Positions 10,861 through 22,519 are shown, counted from the stretch's first letter. The stretch is DNA of 64,000 nt from Pterois miles (GCA_947000775.1 CAMQGK010000299.1:16357501-16421500), one strand, 5' to 3'. Numbers and translations: made by a program. Notes: generated from the letters alone by a model not told the origin.

Positions 10861-11728
10861 AGTTCACCATCAGGAGAGTTACTGTAGCAGCCACGGTGCT
10901 GCGTTCACTGTCCAGAGTTCACCGTCAGGAGAGTTACTGTAGCAGCCACGGTGCTGCGTTCACTGTCCAGAGTTCACCGTCAGGAGAGTTACTGTAGCAG
11001 CCACGGTGCTGCGTTCACTGTCCAGAGTTCACCGTCAGGAGAGTTACTGTAGCAGCCACGGTGCTGCGTTCACTGTCCAGAGTTCACCGTCAGGAGAGTT
11101 ACTGTAGCAGCCACGGTGCTGCGTTCACTGTCTCCAGGTCACCGTCAGGAGAGTTACTATAGCAGCCACGGTGCTGCCTTCACTGTCTCCAGGTCACCGT
11201 CAGGAGAGTTACTGTAGCAGCCACGGTGCTGCCTTCACTGTCTCCAGGTCACCGTCAGGAGAGTTACTGTAGCAGTCACGGTGCTGCCTTCACTGTCTCC
11301 AGGTCACCTTCAGGAGAGTTACTGTAGCAGCCACGGTGCTGCCTTCACTGTCTCCAGGTCACCGTCAGGAGAGTTACTGTAGCAGCCACGGTGCTGCGTT
11401 CACTTCCCTAGTTCACCATCAGGAGAGTTACTGTAGCAGCCACGATGCTGCGTTCACTGTCTCCAGGTCACCGTCAGGAGAGTTACTGTAGCAGCCACGG
11501 TGCTGCCTTCACTGTCTCCAGGTCACCGTCAGGAGAGTTACTGTAGCAGCCACGGTGCTGCCTTCACTGTCTCCAGGTCACCGTCAGGAGAGTTACTGTA
11601 GCAGCCACGGTGCTGCCTTCACTGTCTCCAGGTCACCCTCAGGAGAGTTACTGTAGCAGCCACGGTGCTGCGTTCACTTCCCTAGTTCACCATCAGGAGA
11701 GTTACTGTAGCAGCCACGATGCTGCATA
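10861..11728. repeat. 55 bp minisatellite, 16 units, with higher-order structure
   Basis: Units start at 10861, 10916, 10971, 11026, 11081, 11136, 11191, 11246, 11301, 11356, 11410, 11465, 11520, 11575, 11630 and 11684. Fourteen steps are 55 or 54 bp with only 1-4 differences. Each unit holds TCAGGAGAGTTACTGTAGCAG and a small inverted repeat (GCAGC/GCTGC around CACGGT). Units 1-5 have the AGTTCACC/GTCCAG junction, later ones AGGTCACC/GTCTCC. Units 10-11 and 15-16 share the rare CACTTCCCTAGTTCACCATC junction and CACGATGCTGC, a five-unit (274 bp) higher-order period. Confidence 0.97.
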
Positions 11729-11901
11729 TAGTGTCGCAGACATGCAGCCACTTTCCCAGTAAAAGTCTCCACTGCATATTTAGTTTAGTTTAGCAGGTTG
11801 TCATCTGTGTGTCTGCCCATATTGATAGTGATTATCTGACAAACAATATGTGTGTTTATGCTTTGTGAGCAGCTGCTAGCATTGCTGGTTGGAGTTTCTG
11901 A

Positions 11902-11928
11902 GTGTGTGTGTGTGTGTGTGTGTGTGTG
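11902..11928. repeat. (GT)n microsatellite
   Basis: About 13 GT units within the right part of the hAT-like element. The related copy near 52051 has only a few GT units at the same place, so the run expanded here. Confidence 0.9.
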
Positions 11929-12262
11929 GTGGTGGTGAGTGTATGTTTGTTGGTGTTGTTATAGCTGTGAACGTACCTGTAGCAGACAGTGTGTGTTCAG
12001 TTTATTTGTCGGTCAATAAATGCTACGAGGCTACAAGCTACAACTCCTCAGCTGGAAGTCCAGAGCCAACTTCCTGTATCTGCGCCAGCTCTCTCTTAAG
12101 GTGGACCAGCTTTTCTCCTTAAAGTGACGAGCTGCTCCTCTGAGCTTTTCTCAGATTTTTAATTAATATTTTTTTTTAACTCTTTAACCAATAGTGTTAA
12201 TCGGTTAAAATGCTTAATGTCCTAACCTAAATGGTTACATGGTTAATTATTAACATCCATAA

Positions 12263-13358
12263 TTAGCGCAACTCAAACCGTTATGCACAACATGATTGGT
12301 TGATGCCTTTATTCGCTGTGCAAAAGCTCAGAAAAATCAACCTTGTTTGAAAAAAAGTGTTGCTTTTTTTGCTGCGATATTCACAGTGTGTGTGAAAGTA
12401 CTCATGACAAAAGCAAGAACAAGATTATACCCCATCAATTTGTAAAACATGAATGAAACCTAGTGTCATCGCCAGATTTTCTTTAACAGCCTTCTCCAAG
12501 AAATCTGATTTAGAAAATTAGTATGAAATGACAACCTGGATGCTCAGTGATATGTTTAATTTCATTTTAAGCATCTGTGAGTGTGTGACAACAGTGAGAC
12601 TGGTCCTGCAGGCACAGCGAGGCTCCATAGATTCAATCAGTTATCACCATATCAACCACAGATGATTAGGTATTCGTTTTGGTGCGCTCAACAACAAAAC
12701 ATATAATCACAAAATCACACTGCAACAATTACATTACAGTAACCATACAATAAATATAAACGCGTAACCAGATGGCTCATGCCCTTAAAGTGACAAGTTA
12801 AAGTGTGTGTTTAAACAACCGGTGAAGCATTAGGGATCCCTCAGGATAGGTGCTTTTGCAGAAGATATTCTAGCCTTAATAGTGTTTTACCCGCAGGCGG
12901 AAGACTGAATAAAGGGTTTTCAGGGTGTGAGGTGTCCTTAAAAATCTTCAAACCTTTCCGCTGGATGTGATGTAGCTCAGAGACGATGGGGAGTTCATGG
13001 CCAATGTCCCGATGGCGTGCATCTCTTTCCCTAACGCCCCCATGCACATTCAGGGCTTGAAGAGCTCAGCTGACACCCAGCACCTCTTAAACGCCACTGT
13101 AACCCGTTTTACGACCTTGTTTTTCTTCTTTTTTTCTGTCTCTTTTATCGCATACTTTGCTCTCATACTCATCCTTGACCCCGATCTCCCCTCTTCCCCT
13201 TTATTCTCTCCTGCGCTGTTCCCCCGTAACACACACATAATGCACATATGAAGTGTTCTCGGCTCCCTGCACACACTGCACCCCCAACGTTCCCATTAGG
13301 AATTCTCCCCCATTCCTAGAATCCTGTTTCACCATAGCAACGCCAGCATGTCCGCGCT

Positions 13359-13359
<1 letters not shown>
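12263..13359. other. Non-coding stretch
   Basis: No exon, RNA gene or repeat identified. The last 250 bp are C/T-rich. Frames of 68-84 codons lack domains. Confidence 0.35.

Positions 13360-13415
<56 letters not shown>
13360..13415. repeat. (CA)27 microsatellite
   Basis: Uninterrupted CA dinucleotides. The 120 and 150 codon plus frames spanning it owe their length to the His/Thr repeat and are not credible genes. Confidence 0.97.
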
Positions 13416-13418
<3 letters not shown>

Positions 13419-14197
13419 CATATTCACCACATTCCCTTTTTTCCCTCTCCTTTTTTTTTCTATACCCCAGTTCTGGGCTGGTTTTTATGGCTGCTCCCCC
13501 ACGCTCACTCTGTTCCTTCAGGAATTTTGGCCCACGTTCAACAATCCTAAATCAACTACAGGCTGCTGCAGCACTCTGGGCCCCTTCGCTCTGCATCTGT
13601 CACCCCACATGTTGACCCCGGGGAGTGTTTGTGTATGTATGGAAAAGGGGGCTGACAATCAGGCCGCTGACAACCTGTCCCAAGAAGGTTTTGCCGACGG
13701 TCCGTTAGCTTTCGCCCCAGCGCCTCTCTCCACCTCCCTCCCCGACTCACTCTTTGTCTTCTCATTGTCTCGACCTGATATATTGTCCAACAGCGTTTAA
13801 CTAACCTTTGTGACCCGCATTACTCTCAATCTCCCTCAGTGATGATTGATTCTGTAGCCCCCCAGTTTAATCTCACTACTAAGAGTTTAATATAGTACAT
13901 GCGCCTGCATGTCAGAGCACATACTTGCAAGTTATACGTCATAATAAAGATACAGCAAGAGGAGAAAAACGGAAACTCAAGATAAATCCTCCGAATAAAG
14001 TACAGTGGAAACTGCTTATAGTGATCAGCCGCTTATGTGGATTATGTGGGACAGAATAATTCAGTTTTAATCATTTGCTTATAGATATCAAGTAGTCCAC
14101 TTACAGTGTTCATTTTAGGTCTTTTTCACACATGACATCTGAAAAAAACAATTTTAAAACTACGCTAGACTGATGCTAATTGATTTTGTGTTTTGTT
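13416..14197. other. Non-coding stretch
   Basis: C/T-rich at first (13416-13470). Reading frames continue from the microsatellite without domain similarity. Nothing else recognised. Confidence 0.35.
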
Positions 14198-15154
14198 CAG
14201 GGCTGTCAACTTTAACATAATGATGCAAAGTCGTTTTAATGCCACACATTTCTCCAACGCATCAACACGACCGATCCTTCAGAGGTTGCCTAAGGAATCT
14301 ATTTGGTACCAAACATGTCACACTAGCTGGTGGCGACGGAGGGTAAATTATGCTACAAAGTTGGTGCAAAATTTTGAGGAGGAAAAACTGTCATGTGCAT
14401 TTTCAGAGGGGTCCCTTGACCTCTGACCTCATTCAGATATATGAATGAAGGGACACTGGTGTAGTTCACTTGGTAGAGCAGGAGCCCCATGCACCAAGGC
14501 TGAGTCCTTACCACAGTGGCCCCAGGTTCGACTCCACCCTGCTACATGTCGTCCCCTCTGTCGCCCCCTTTCAACACTATCACTGGTAATATAAAACAGG
14601 AAAAACTCTCCAAAAAATAAAGTTACAGTGTATATATTCTGACATCATATGAAACTAGAAAACCAAATGAATCCACTGGTACCAGCCGTGTCATAGAGAG
14701 TCAAGAGTTTTAATAATGCTACCAACATTAGTTAAAATTTTGGCAAAGAAAAACGGGTATGGCCATTTTCAAAGGGGTCCCTTGACCTCTGACCTCAAGA
14801 TATGTGAATGTAAATGGGTTCTCTGGGTCCCCACCAGTCTCCTCTCTACAGACATGAACACTTTATGATAATGATACAGTTTGGGGCAAGTCATTATCAG
14901 TCAGCACACTGACACACTGACAGCTGGAGTTTTGTGTTGTTAATTGATTTCCAATAATAAATTCATACATACATTTGTATAAAGCAGCATTTTTGTCCAC
15001 TCTCATGTTTAGAGTATTAAATACTTAACAAATTTTCCTTTAAGGTACAGTTGGAACAGAAAAAAAGTGCAATTCATTTGCAATTAATCATGATTAATTT
15101 TGGACAATCATGCGATTAATCACAGTTAAATATTTTAAGCGATTGACAGCCCTG
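14198..15154 (-). mobile_element. GGGCTGTCAA-family MITE, rearranged, with a SINE inside
   Basis: Bounded by CAGGGCTGTCAA at 14198 and TTGACAGCCCTG ending 15154, perfect 12 bp inverted ends. The block TTGACCTCTGACCTCA occurs twice (about 14418 and 14785), each preceded by a version of GGTACCA...TTTTGGCAAAG-like sequence. The element therefore contains two overlapping partial copies joined around a tRNA-derived SINE (14449-14605). The remainder matches 49790-50362 in the same orientation. Eight bp flanks do not match, so the outer ends may not come from one insertion. Confidence 0.8.
14449..14605 (+). mobile_element. tRNA-derived SINE
   Basis: The head looks like a Pol III promoter: an A-box-like TAGTTCACTTGGTAGAGCA at 14461-14479 and a B-box GGTTCGACTCC at 14525-14535. 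The stretch between has the GCCCCATG and GGCTGAGTCC blocks I recall from percomorph SINEs. A CTACATGTCGTCCCC tail follows. It does not fold into a complete tRNA, so it is not a tRNA gene. Confidence 0.75.
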
Positions 15155-15159
15155 ATATA

Positions 15160-15330
15160 TATAATTCCCTGGTTTACATTATATTAAGGCCTGAAGTTCA
15201 GCATAATTAAGGAAATGCTGCTTTGAGTGACGCTGGGTGTCGAACCAGGTCGCTAGCTGCTGGCTGTCTGCTCTGCTGAGTCCCCCGGGCCACCGCCACC
15301 AACGATCCACCTCTTGATGGACGAAGATGG
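15160..15330 (-). repeat. Composite repeat module, second copy
   Basis: Reverse complement of the 8515-8650 module: GTTTACATTATATTAAGGC, then AGGTCGCTAGCTGCTGGCTG, then GAGTCCCCCGGGCCACC. It directly follows the right end of one MITE and precedes another MITE fragment. Confidence 0.65.
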
Positions 15331-15339
15331 TGACGACCA

Positions 15340-15505
15340 GAGTAAATATATCCATACATTTGCATTAAGCAGCATATTTGCCCACTTCCATGTTGATAAG
15401 AGTATTAAATACTTGACAAATCTCCCTTTAAGTTGCATTTTGTACAAATAAAAAATGTGATTATTTTGTGATTAATTGTGATTAAATATTTTAATTAAGT
15501 TACAT
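15340..15505 (-). mobile_element. Left-end fragment of a GGGCTGTCAA-family MITE
   Basis: CATTTGCATTAAGCAGCATA, GTATTAAATACTTGACAAAT and GTGATTAATTGTGATTAAAT are, reversed, the left-end blocks of the copies at 3813 and 51848. The outer terminus is missing. Confidence 0.7.
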
Positions 15506-17189
15506 GTTCACACAGTGGCAATAAAAAAACAATTAAGAAAATTATTATAAATGTAAAAACTTACATGCAGCTCCTTTACATAAAGACATTTAACATGTTG
15601 AGGTGATAAAGCCCTCACAAAGAGCTGCACACGTTTTGTTAACTGTACATGCGCATCACTTTTGGCATTTGGCAGCTTCCCTCTAGCTTTGTCTCTCTTC
15701 TGCCTTCCTCTTTGTAAGAAAAAAACTCTAGTGGAAAGAAATTTGTTCTACAGATGTTGTCTATCCTGGGGCCCAAACTGTAGTCGAGTAGAGGATTGCT
15801 TCGTCCCCCCACCCCCATGACTCAACAGCCTTCCCTCTACCTCTGCATGACCCTCTATTCTCATTCACTCATCTATTCTCCGTTTTTCCCTCCAATACAT
15901 CACATCTGTCTGGTTTACACATGTTGATTAACAAACTGCTTTTAATTGATTCACTGCTCTGTTGCGGCGTTATGCTAAGATCCGCTGAGCTCCGTCTACA
16001 TAAGGGCCCCTTTGCTGCGCTTTAATGTGGGTTCATATACATAAAATTTAGTGTGTACGGAGCTGCTCGAGACAGCATTTCAAGTGTTTTTCTACATGTG
16101 TGAGACGCTCGGATGACAACAAGCCTGCTGCACATTAGTCGAGTGATTTAGTGAGTTTGGCTGCGGCGCCGGCCTCACCCCTCTCACCCCCTCCTGCTCG
16201 CTCGTCCATCCCTCCGTTTGCTCGTGCATTGTGTTCGGTCTGGTTCAGATTCCCAGTTTGGTGGCTCCTCTGAAGGAGGGGAACACATGTGCAGAGCGGA
16301 TGTGTTGTCTCTTGCGTGTTTGCAGGAAAGCCAGCTTCCCTCAGAGCTCGCCAGTGCTCACTGTCATGTTGGAAACCTCATATTTTAATGTGCTTTTTGT
16401 GTGTTATGTCACTGCAGAATGGTGCCGTGTCGGCACCTGTAAACACTTACTGTACAGTCTATTTATTCTCATCTGCATTTAAAAATAACATCAGGATTAA
16501 TCCCCAGGCGCCAAAATGAAGTCAAAAAGATTATGATTAGCATATTTTCAATGGGGACTCAATCCTGCTTTTTACGGTTGTGCATTAAATTATCATTTCA
16601 CAAAGGCATCAAACATATTTAGGCGGCGAGGGATTGAAAAAGAGTTTGTTTGGCTTTAAGGGCTTTGGACATCACAAGTTTTCTGTCAAAGCATATCCTT
16701 TGTCACAGTGAAGTGATCCTAGTTTCTGTTTTCAACTGGCAAAGCTGTCCTAATCCATCCATCAAACCCTCTGTGCCCAGTCAATTCACTGTGTGTTTAT
16801 CCAGTCTAAGCCCATTGTGGTCTATCGTGAAAACCAAATGTGTAACAGTCTTCTCCTAACTTGTTTAGAATCACATTTCTTGCCATCATTATTGCATTAG
16901 AAGTTGTCCCGTTCGATGTGCCGTCCTAGAGTTCAGTTGCCCCTCAGCGCTGCTCGTAGCGCTGCGTTTTTTTCCTGGGCGTTACGCACAAAGCCGGTCT
17001 GTTTCCAGACCTCTGAACCTCCGCCTGCATCTCCAATTAATTCAGCTATTCAAATAGGTCTGGTGCTAGGCTCATTGACAGCTGTTTCCCCAGATAGAGA
17101 CACAGTTGAGAAGTCAGGATTCTGAATGGGGACATCATCCTCCTGCAAGATCGTATCAGCCTCCGTCGTAGCCCATCAGTGGCCTCAGC
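15506..17189. other. Apparently unique non-coding stretch
   Basis: No repeat recognised over 1.7 kb. Frames of up to 83 codons (16231-16519) lack domains. A short GC-rich patch (GCTGCGGCGCCGGCC) sits near 16160-16180. Could contain regulatory sequence, but nothing in the sequence alone shows it. Confidence 0.35.
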
Positions 17190-17412
17190 AGTCGTTTTGG
17201 TCTAGTAGACCAAGATTTATTTCGTCGATTAGTCATTTTTTATGTTTTTTTCATTCTGAATCACTTATTTCCAAGAAACATGGAGCACATCTCTGGTAAA
17301 CACAAGATTTAAAGTGGCGCTTTTGTGTGATTCATTGTGGAGAAACTCAACAGATCTCTCGATGAAATCAGCTAATTGATTTCAAATTTCTTTGCTTGAG
17401 GACAGCCCTAGA
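17190..17412 (-). mobile_element. MITE fragment with GGGCTGTCC end
   Basis: The right edge reads GAGGACAGCCCTA (minus strand TAGGGCTGTCCTC). The interior holds CGTCGATTAGTC, CATTCTGAATCACTTATTTCC and GATTCATTGTGGAG, which I recall as a common teleost non-autonomous element. The left terminus is not clear. Confidence 0.5.
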
Positions 17413-18230
17413 TTTTGAGGTTTTACGTCATAGCTGCATTACTGAATTGCTGCTCTCCTGTGAGCCGGGGTGCAGCCTCAGATCCTCAGGGCTCTGCTGG
17501 CTGGATCAAGACTAAAGGCCTTGGCTCACCAAGTACGTATTCGTCGTCTGAAATTGTCGCACATTTAAGAATAAATACAACCTTGTATTGTGTCAGTCAT
17601 GTTTACACACTTGGCTCCAAAACTTTTGTTCTTCATTAAAGTTTTTGGTTCGATTTTCTGCGTTTTTTTTTTTTTTGCATCCATCAAATGCCAGAAGAGG
17701 GATATTTGACGACTTTGGAGCCGCAGTCTGTGCAATCGTCATCCTCCATCCGATAGGCATCCGCTCCGTCTTTCAGCAACAGCACTTCACGAAAAAGAAA
17801 TAAAAGAATACAGAGATGCAGAATTTAAAGATTTTGGCAGGTGATCACCGAACATCTTTGAATCTGGGATGCTCGCAAAACAAAGGATGTACGAAAGATT
17901 AGATGGCAGTGATGGTGCTCTAGCAGCTAGACAGTATCTTCTTGCTATTGTCATTCATTCATTAGTGTTGTTTGTGCTAGCTAGTGCTATCTGTCGCACT
18001 CACGTAATTAATTCAGTTTTGCAAATTTTCACAACAAATAGAATAATAAACTGCATTTGACTCAGGGTGCAGGGTTTCTGTATGTAATGTTTCTTATTGG
18101 CTAAAAACATACATCATTGATTTGGTGTGCAAAAGCATGAAAGATGACCGGGCCTTTGTGGTCAATACTTCTCAGTTCTGGGTCTGAGGTTCACAAGAAA
18201 AGCCTTTTATTAATTTTAGCACACTGTTTT
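17413..18230. other. Non-coding stretch
   Basis: A T-run near 17666-17678. Reading frames of 63-74 codons without domains. No feature recognised. Confidence 0.35.
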
Positions 18231-18590
18231 ATCCATCCATCCGTCCATCTGCAACCGCTTATCCCGTTAGGAGTAGCAGGGGGGCTGGAGCCGGTCCCAG
18301 CTGGCATTGGGCGAAGGCGGGGTTCACCCTGGACAGGTCGCCAGTCCATCGCAGGGCCGACACATAGAGACAAACAACCATTCACACTCACATTCACACC
18401 TACGGGCAATTTAGAGTCATCAATTAAACTGCGTGTCTTTGGACTGTGGGAGGAAACTGGAGAGCCCGGAGAAAATCCACGCTAACACTGGGAGATCATG
18501 CAAATGCCACACAGGGAGCCAAAGCCGGATTCGACCCTCCTGCTGTGAGGTGACAGTGGACCACCGGGCAGCCCCACACTGTTTCATGTT
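18231..18590 (+). mobile_element. Teleost LINE-derived or MITE repeat (ATCC-tailed), copy 1
   Basis: Begins with ATCCATCCATCCGTCCATC and continues with the ACCGCTTATCCC, CCTGGACAGGTCGCCAGTCC, CACACCTACGGGCAATTTAG and GGACTGTGGGAGGAAACTGG blocks. It ends near GGACCACCGGGCAGCCCCAC. This is one of the best known fish interspersed repeats; I think it is an RTE/Expander 3' region but am not certain. A second, shorter copy lies reversed at 21240-21440. The frames over it are not genes. Confidence 0.75.
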
Positions 18591-20744
18591 CCACATTATT
18601 TGTTAATTTGCCTGATTTTATTTTAGTTAAGTCCTGAAATGTTTCAATCCTGGTTCAACCATGTAGAGCACTTTGTAACTTTGTTTTGAGAAGTGCTTTA
18701 CCAATAAAATCTCTTATTATTACATACCTCGCCATGACGATAAAGTGGAGACAGCTGTGGATGAGCTCAACACGGCTTTTTGATTTACAGAAATAACAGC
18801 TCTTAAAGCAGCATATTTCTTCACAGGTTGAGAGAACTGTTTGCTACTTCTGTCGCAAACGCTGTCACATCTAGCAACTACATCACTCTGTACACAAAAA
18901 TAACCCCTCTCCCAGATTAATATCAGCTAACATGAAGAAAATGTCAGACCGAATGAATACACACTGGTACACTTACCATCAGGCAACACAAAGGCCTTTT
19001 TGCACTGCAGTGGAAGCTGTTGCATCAGGCCGTTAGAAGTCTTTAAACTTACATCTTAGTTGTGATGTATTCACGCTGATCACCAAGGAATGTCCTCTAG
19101 GCCTGTTGTGGTTGTTGACTTGTGTCTTTGAATAACTGGCTGTATTTTAACATCTCAGATCCTCTGGAAGACATTACGGGCCTGACTCTCTTTCAGCTGG
19201 CACCTATTAAAGTATTTCATATTCTCAAATGAGCGTACATTAGATCAGCTATTTATTAAACCCGTAGCAGACTTCAGTCTCCCGTCACACATGCCACCAG
19301 AGCAGGGGTCGCAGGAGGTCTTTCCTCTTTATCGCAGATTTGATCGCAATCGATCATATAGCTGTCACATCTCCAGTTCTCTAAGCACAAAAGGTGAGTG
19401 TACAGTTACTCACAAAAGGTGTGTCGCCCTGGTGGAGATACCTTATCCGGTCACAACACAGTAGTTCATATGTTGACTCATCTATTATGTATGATGTGTC
19501 ATGGCATCGTGTTTTCTGTAAAGAGGAAGCTCCACAGTGGTAGCAGAGCTTTTTTATTTCTTTCAGTGTTGGCTCTCGTGAAGATTAATGAATGCGTCGT
19601 TCTGCCTTTGAACCGGCCACCGTACTGTATCTGTGCTGCGGCCGACGGCGCCGTTGTTGCTCCGGTTTTTAAAAAAGCAACAGCGGCACGTGTCGTGTAC
19701 ACAATCAGGGGAATTTGGCAGCGCGATCGGTCATAGTGTGAGGCTTGCCAGTAGCCCCCCCCCGTCTGTTCTCCCTGTGTCACTGTGTTTATCTGGTGAG
19801 GAGGAAGAAGAGGAGGGAGGTGAATTTTGGCCTGAACTTATGACAGTTAAAGTTAGTCCAGATCAGCTGGGAAAATGCTGCTGTGTATTCATCAAGCTGC
19901 AACTCAGCTCCGAAGTGTCTCTCCGCAGCGATAGCCTCTAGGAAACTCCAAACTAATACTACACAGTGTATTTACTGTGCTCGTATTTGTTTTGGAAGGT
20001 CTTAAATAGCAGTTACGTATGCTGAAAATGTGACAGGAAATCCTCCAGAATGTGATCTCAGGGATTTTATTTGTCAACAACCTGAGATTCACCTGCCTCT
20101 GCCTGTTTTTAACAACAATACTTTAATGTCATTTTGCACTCTTGGCTAGAAATGTATTACAAGAACATAAAAGATGCATCAATAAATGACAATGGCAGCA
20201 TTTCCTGAGTAGGGCTGGCTGTAGTTTGTTATACCTGAGTTTAGGTACAACTACATATACCTTACTTTGAGGAATAAAAATATATTTGTATGCAAATCCC
20301 TGTTTTCCTATAATGTAAGACAAGTTCTCAGATGGTAATGAGACTAAACATTAGCAGCCAAACAAGAACTGTACCTAAAGAAATTAAAATTAAAAAATTA
20401 TAATTATGATATAATTCAGGAATTATTTTATCATTGAATAAATTGACAAGATTATAAATCTGATGCCAGTGGATTCATGTCACCTACGCTGACATTGTTT
20501 TAAGAAAGGCTCTATTTGCAGCTCACTTTGCAGTGAGTTTTACAATTAAAGGCACAAATTAAAGTGAGTATTGTATTCAATAACTAGTCTGGTTTTGTCC
20601 AGAGTGAAAATTTATGCCTGCAAACATCACCTCAAACATCTCTTTGGCACATCTGTATTATAATTTCTAGTTACGTACACCATGCAGTGCACGCTGATAC
20701 TGATATAAATCTGTGATAAGATAATGTCACCAAAACGCAGGAGA
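18591..20744. other. Apparently unique non-coding stretch
   Basis: Over 2 kb without recognised repeat or exon. Frames of up to 112 codons (19398-19736 plus, 19499-19783 minus) overlap each other and lack domains. A C-run is at 19755-19763. Confidence 0.35.
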
Positions 20745-20955
20745 TGGTCCTCGACCCGAGGCCGGTGACTGACCGTGAGCCAGTGGTCATCAGACACCGG
20801 ACAATCACTCAGGTGTCCTCGTCCGAACGCTTAGCTGTCCACATGGACAGCCTTCTTTGCTGGAAAACACATCGATAACCTGCAGCGGAGACTTTACTTC
20901 CCGAGGCGGTTGATGCTGTGTGGAGCGAGCAGCCAGATTATGCTGATGTCTTAGA
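20745..20955 (+). pseudogene. Decayed LINE reverse transcriptase fragment
   Basis: Translating from about 20750 gives a broken protein resembling the thumb region of teleost L2/Rex1-type reverse transcriptases. It reads EMVLDPRP..., then LLCWKTH, then (after a frameshift near 20872) IDNLQRRLYFPRRLMLCGAS. The family pattern DWKTHIDNLYKKGQSRLYFLRRL is recognisable in the second half. A stop and at least one frameshift show decay. Only about 70 residues remain. Confidence 0.6.
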
Positions 20956-21000
20956 GCAGGGACGTCAAACTCATTTTAGTTCATGGGATCATCACATCTC
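20956..21000 (+). mobile_element. End fragment of a hAT-like MITE (GTCAAACTCATTTT)
   Basis: GCAGGGACGTCAAACTCATTTTAGTTCATGGG resembles the terminus of a common teleost element whose consensus I recall starting CAGGGGTGTCAAACTCATTTT. Only the first ~40 bp are recognisable. Confidence 0.45.
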
Positions 21001-21164
21001 AGGCTGAGGTGTCCATGTCTCAGCTACCACTAAAAACAGACTGATTCTGTTTCCTCAGACCTGCTAACTATTCATTTATCGTCTCTGTTCTCAGTTGTCC
21101 TTGTAAGTTCTTAGATTATTTGCTTTTTTTATTATTATCGTTTCTTGCATTATTATTTGGGGAA

Positions 21165-21243
21165 GAAAAATGAACATTAAAGCATGTAAACAAAAAAACG
21201 AATATGAACCCGAAAATAAGCATTATAAGTCCTCTTTTAGGCA
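21165..21243 (+). repeat. Teleost repeat 3' end, shared with 39990-40030
   Basis: TGAACATTAAAGCATGTAAAC followed by GAATATGAACCCGAAAATAAGC. The first block recurs at 40013 (TGAACATTAAAGCATGCAAC). A common percomorph repeat ends this way, to my memory. Confidence 0.5.
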
Positions 21244-21440
21244 GCAGGGGGTGGCAGCTTCGAATCCGGCTTTGGGCCCCTCTTTGTGGAGTTGTAGTGT
21301 GTTAGTGTGGGTTTTCTCCGGGTGCTCCGGCTTCCTCCCACACTCCAAGCTGGTGACTCTAAGTTGCCTGTAGGTGTGGATATGAGCGTGACTGGTTGTC
21401 TGTCTCTATGTCTGTGGACTGTCGACCTGCCTATGGTGTA
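21240..21440 (-). mobile_element. ATCC-tailed teleost repeat, copy 2 (reversed)
   Basis: Shares, in reverse, the blocks of 18231-18590. CCGGGTGCTCCGGCTTCCTCCCACACTCC, AAGTTGCCTGTAGGTGTG and CTGTGGACTGTCGACCTG are diverged complements of the first copy. Both ends are missing, including the ATCC tail. Confidence 0.65.
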
Positions 21441-21639
21441 CCCTGCCTTCACCCATTGCCCAGTGTCTCTTATGTTTCCAGATGTTTTATGTAGTGTTTG
21501 TGATGTTTTTCATGTAAAGCAATGAACTGTAGCCGAAGACAAATATCCTCTGGGATAATAAAGTTTACTCCATCTACCTCTATTTATCAGCTAATAATCT
21601 GATGTGCCGTATATAGGATCTAGTTAAAAACTCCACATT

Positions 21640-21760
21640 TAACAGGTCCTGAATCCAGATCATACTTCATGAACAGGCATGAGATTGAAATCAATCTTCT
21701 CATCTCACTCAGAAAAGAAAGCAAATTGTGTTTCCTCAAACTATCCTTTAAGTATGTTGA
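21640..21760 (+). repeat. Fragment of a teleost repeat shared with 42236-42850
   Basis: CAATCTTCTCATCTCACTCAGAAAAGAAAGCAAAT and TCAAACTATCCTTTAA form the end of a common element. Related internal blocks are at 24660-24740 and 42660-42715. Confidence 0.45.
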
Positions 21761-22519
21761 AATGCCTCAGGATGACATGACATTTTCTTCCTGTAGAAAC
21801 CTTTCCTACTATACCGGTAATGAGAGCAAAGACCTCTTTTAAAATATCCAGTGTTGTCAAAGGGAGGCTATTACTGATTTGACGTGAGCGACTGGGATTC
21901 TGTCCCTTTTATCATCCTTCAAATTACCTCCCACCACCTCTTTTATAATATTGTTAGACGTTAAAAGACCTTAACAGGCTGTAACTCCATCTGATGTGGA
22001 GTCAGACCTGCGCTCGTGGCTTCACTTGATGAAGATCTCGCTGTTTTGCGGTATAGATGCCCTGGTGTCGCCTCTCCAGCAGGGACAATGCACTCTCACA
22101 TCAGGGTTCACACCCGAATAGGCAGCGACGTAGACGCTGGTCTTATCTGTGTACTGAGTCTGAGAGAGAGGAGATTACTGAGCCTGTGGCTGTAGCACAG
22201 TGATCATGTTTAAGTACATAATGTACTGAACATCACACGCTGTACTGTGCATAGAAGGCTAGAATTAAAGCTGCAGCAGCACTAAGACAAGTAAGGGTGT
22301 GTCTGCTGCAGAATTCAGCTTTTATAGCTTGAAATGATAATTTATTATCAAGCAAAGCATCATTCTAACATGCAGCAGGGGTGTACTCTATAGGCCGTTA
22401 TCAGTTTCAACACGTATGAGTGTGTTAGGTTAGATTCTTAAGGTGGAACGACTGTGTTTAGTAGCAGTGCTGCTGATGTTTCAGTCAGTCTCTCTCTCTC
22501 TGGGCTGGTTTATACATGC
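21761..22519. other. Non-coding stretch
   Basis: No exon or repeat recognised. A short TC run lies near 22486-22500. Confidence 0.35.

Larger units (their letters stand above)
10718..12262 (+). mobile_element. hAT-like non-autonomous element (TAGGGATG ends) carrying a minisatellite
   Basis: Begins TAGGGATGCAAATTTTG and ends ATTATTAACATCCATA, so the tips TAKGGATG are inverted. Internal blocks are shared with two other copies. AACAGACCCTCGTTAAGTGATTATTAACTGTTAACCG-type sequence and GCTGCAGTATATCAGCACAAC match 28598-28730. The block from 11890 to the right end (GCTACGAGGCTACAAGC, GTGGACCAGCTTTT, AATCGGTTAAAATG) matches 52036-52372. The 8 bp flanks agree at only 5 of 8 positions. Most of the interior is a 55 bp minisatellite. 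There is no transposase. Confidence 0.7.

Noticed and set aside
13253..13800. 120 and 150 codon frames with His-Thr runs
   Set aside because: Translations of the (CA)27 repeat and its C/T-rich flank.
14455..14540. Possible tRNA gene (A and B boxes)
   Set aside because: The boxes belong to a SINE. The sequence does not close an acceptor stem or anticodon arm.
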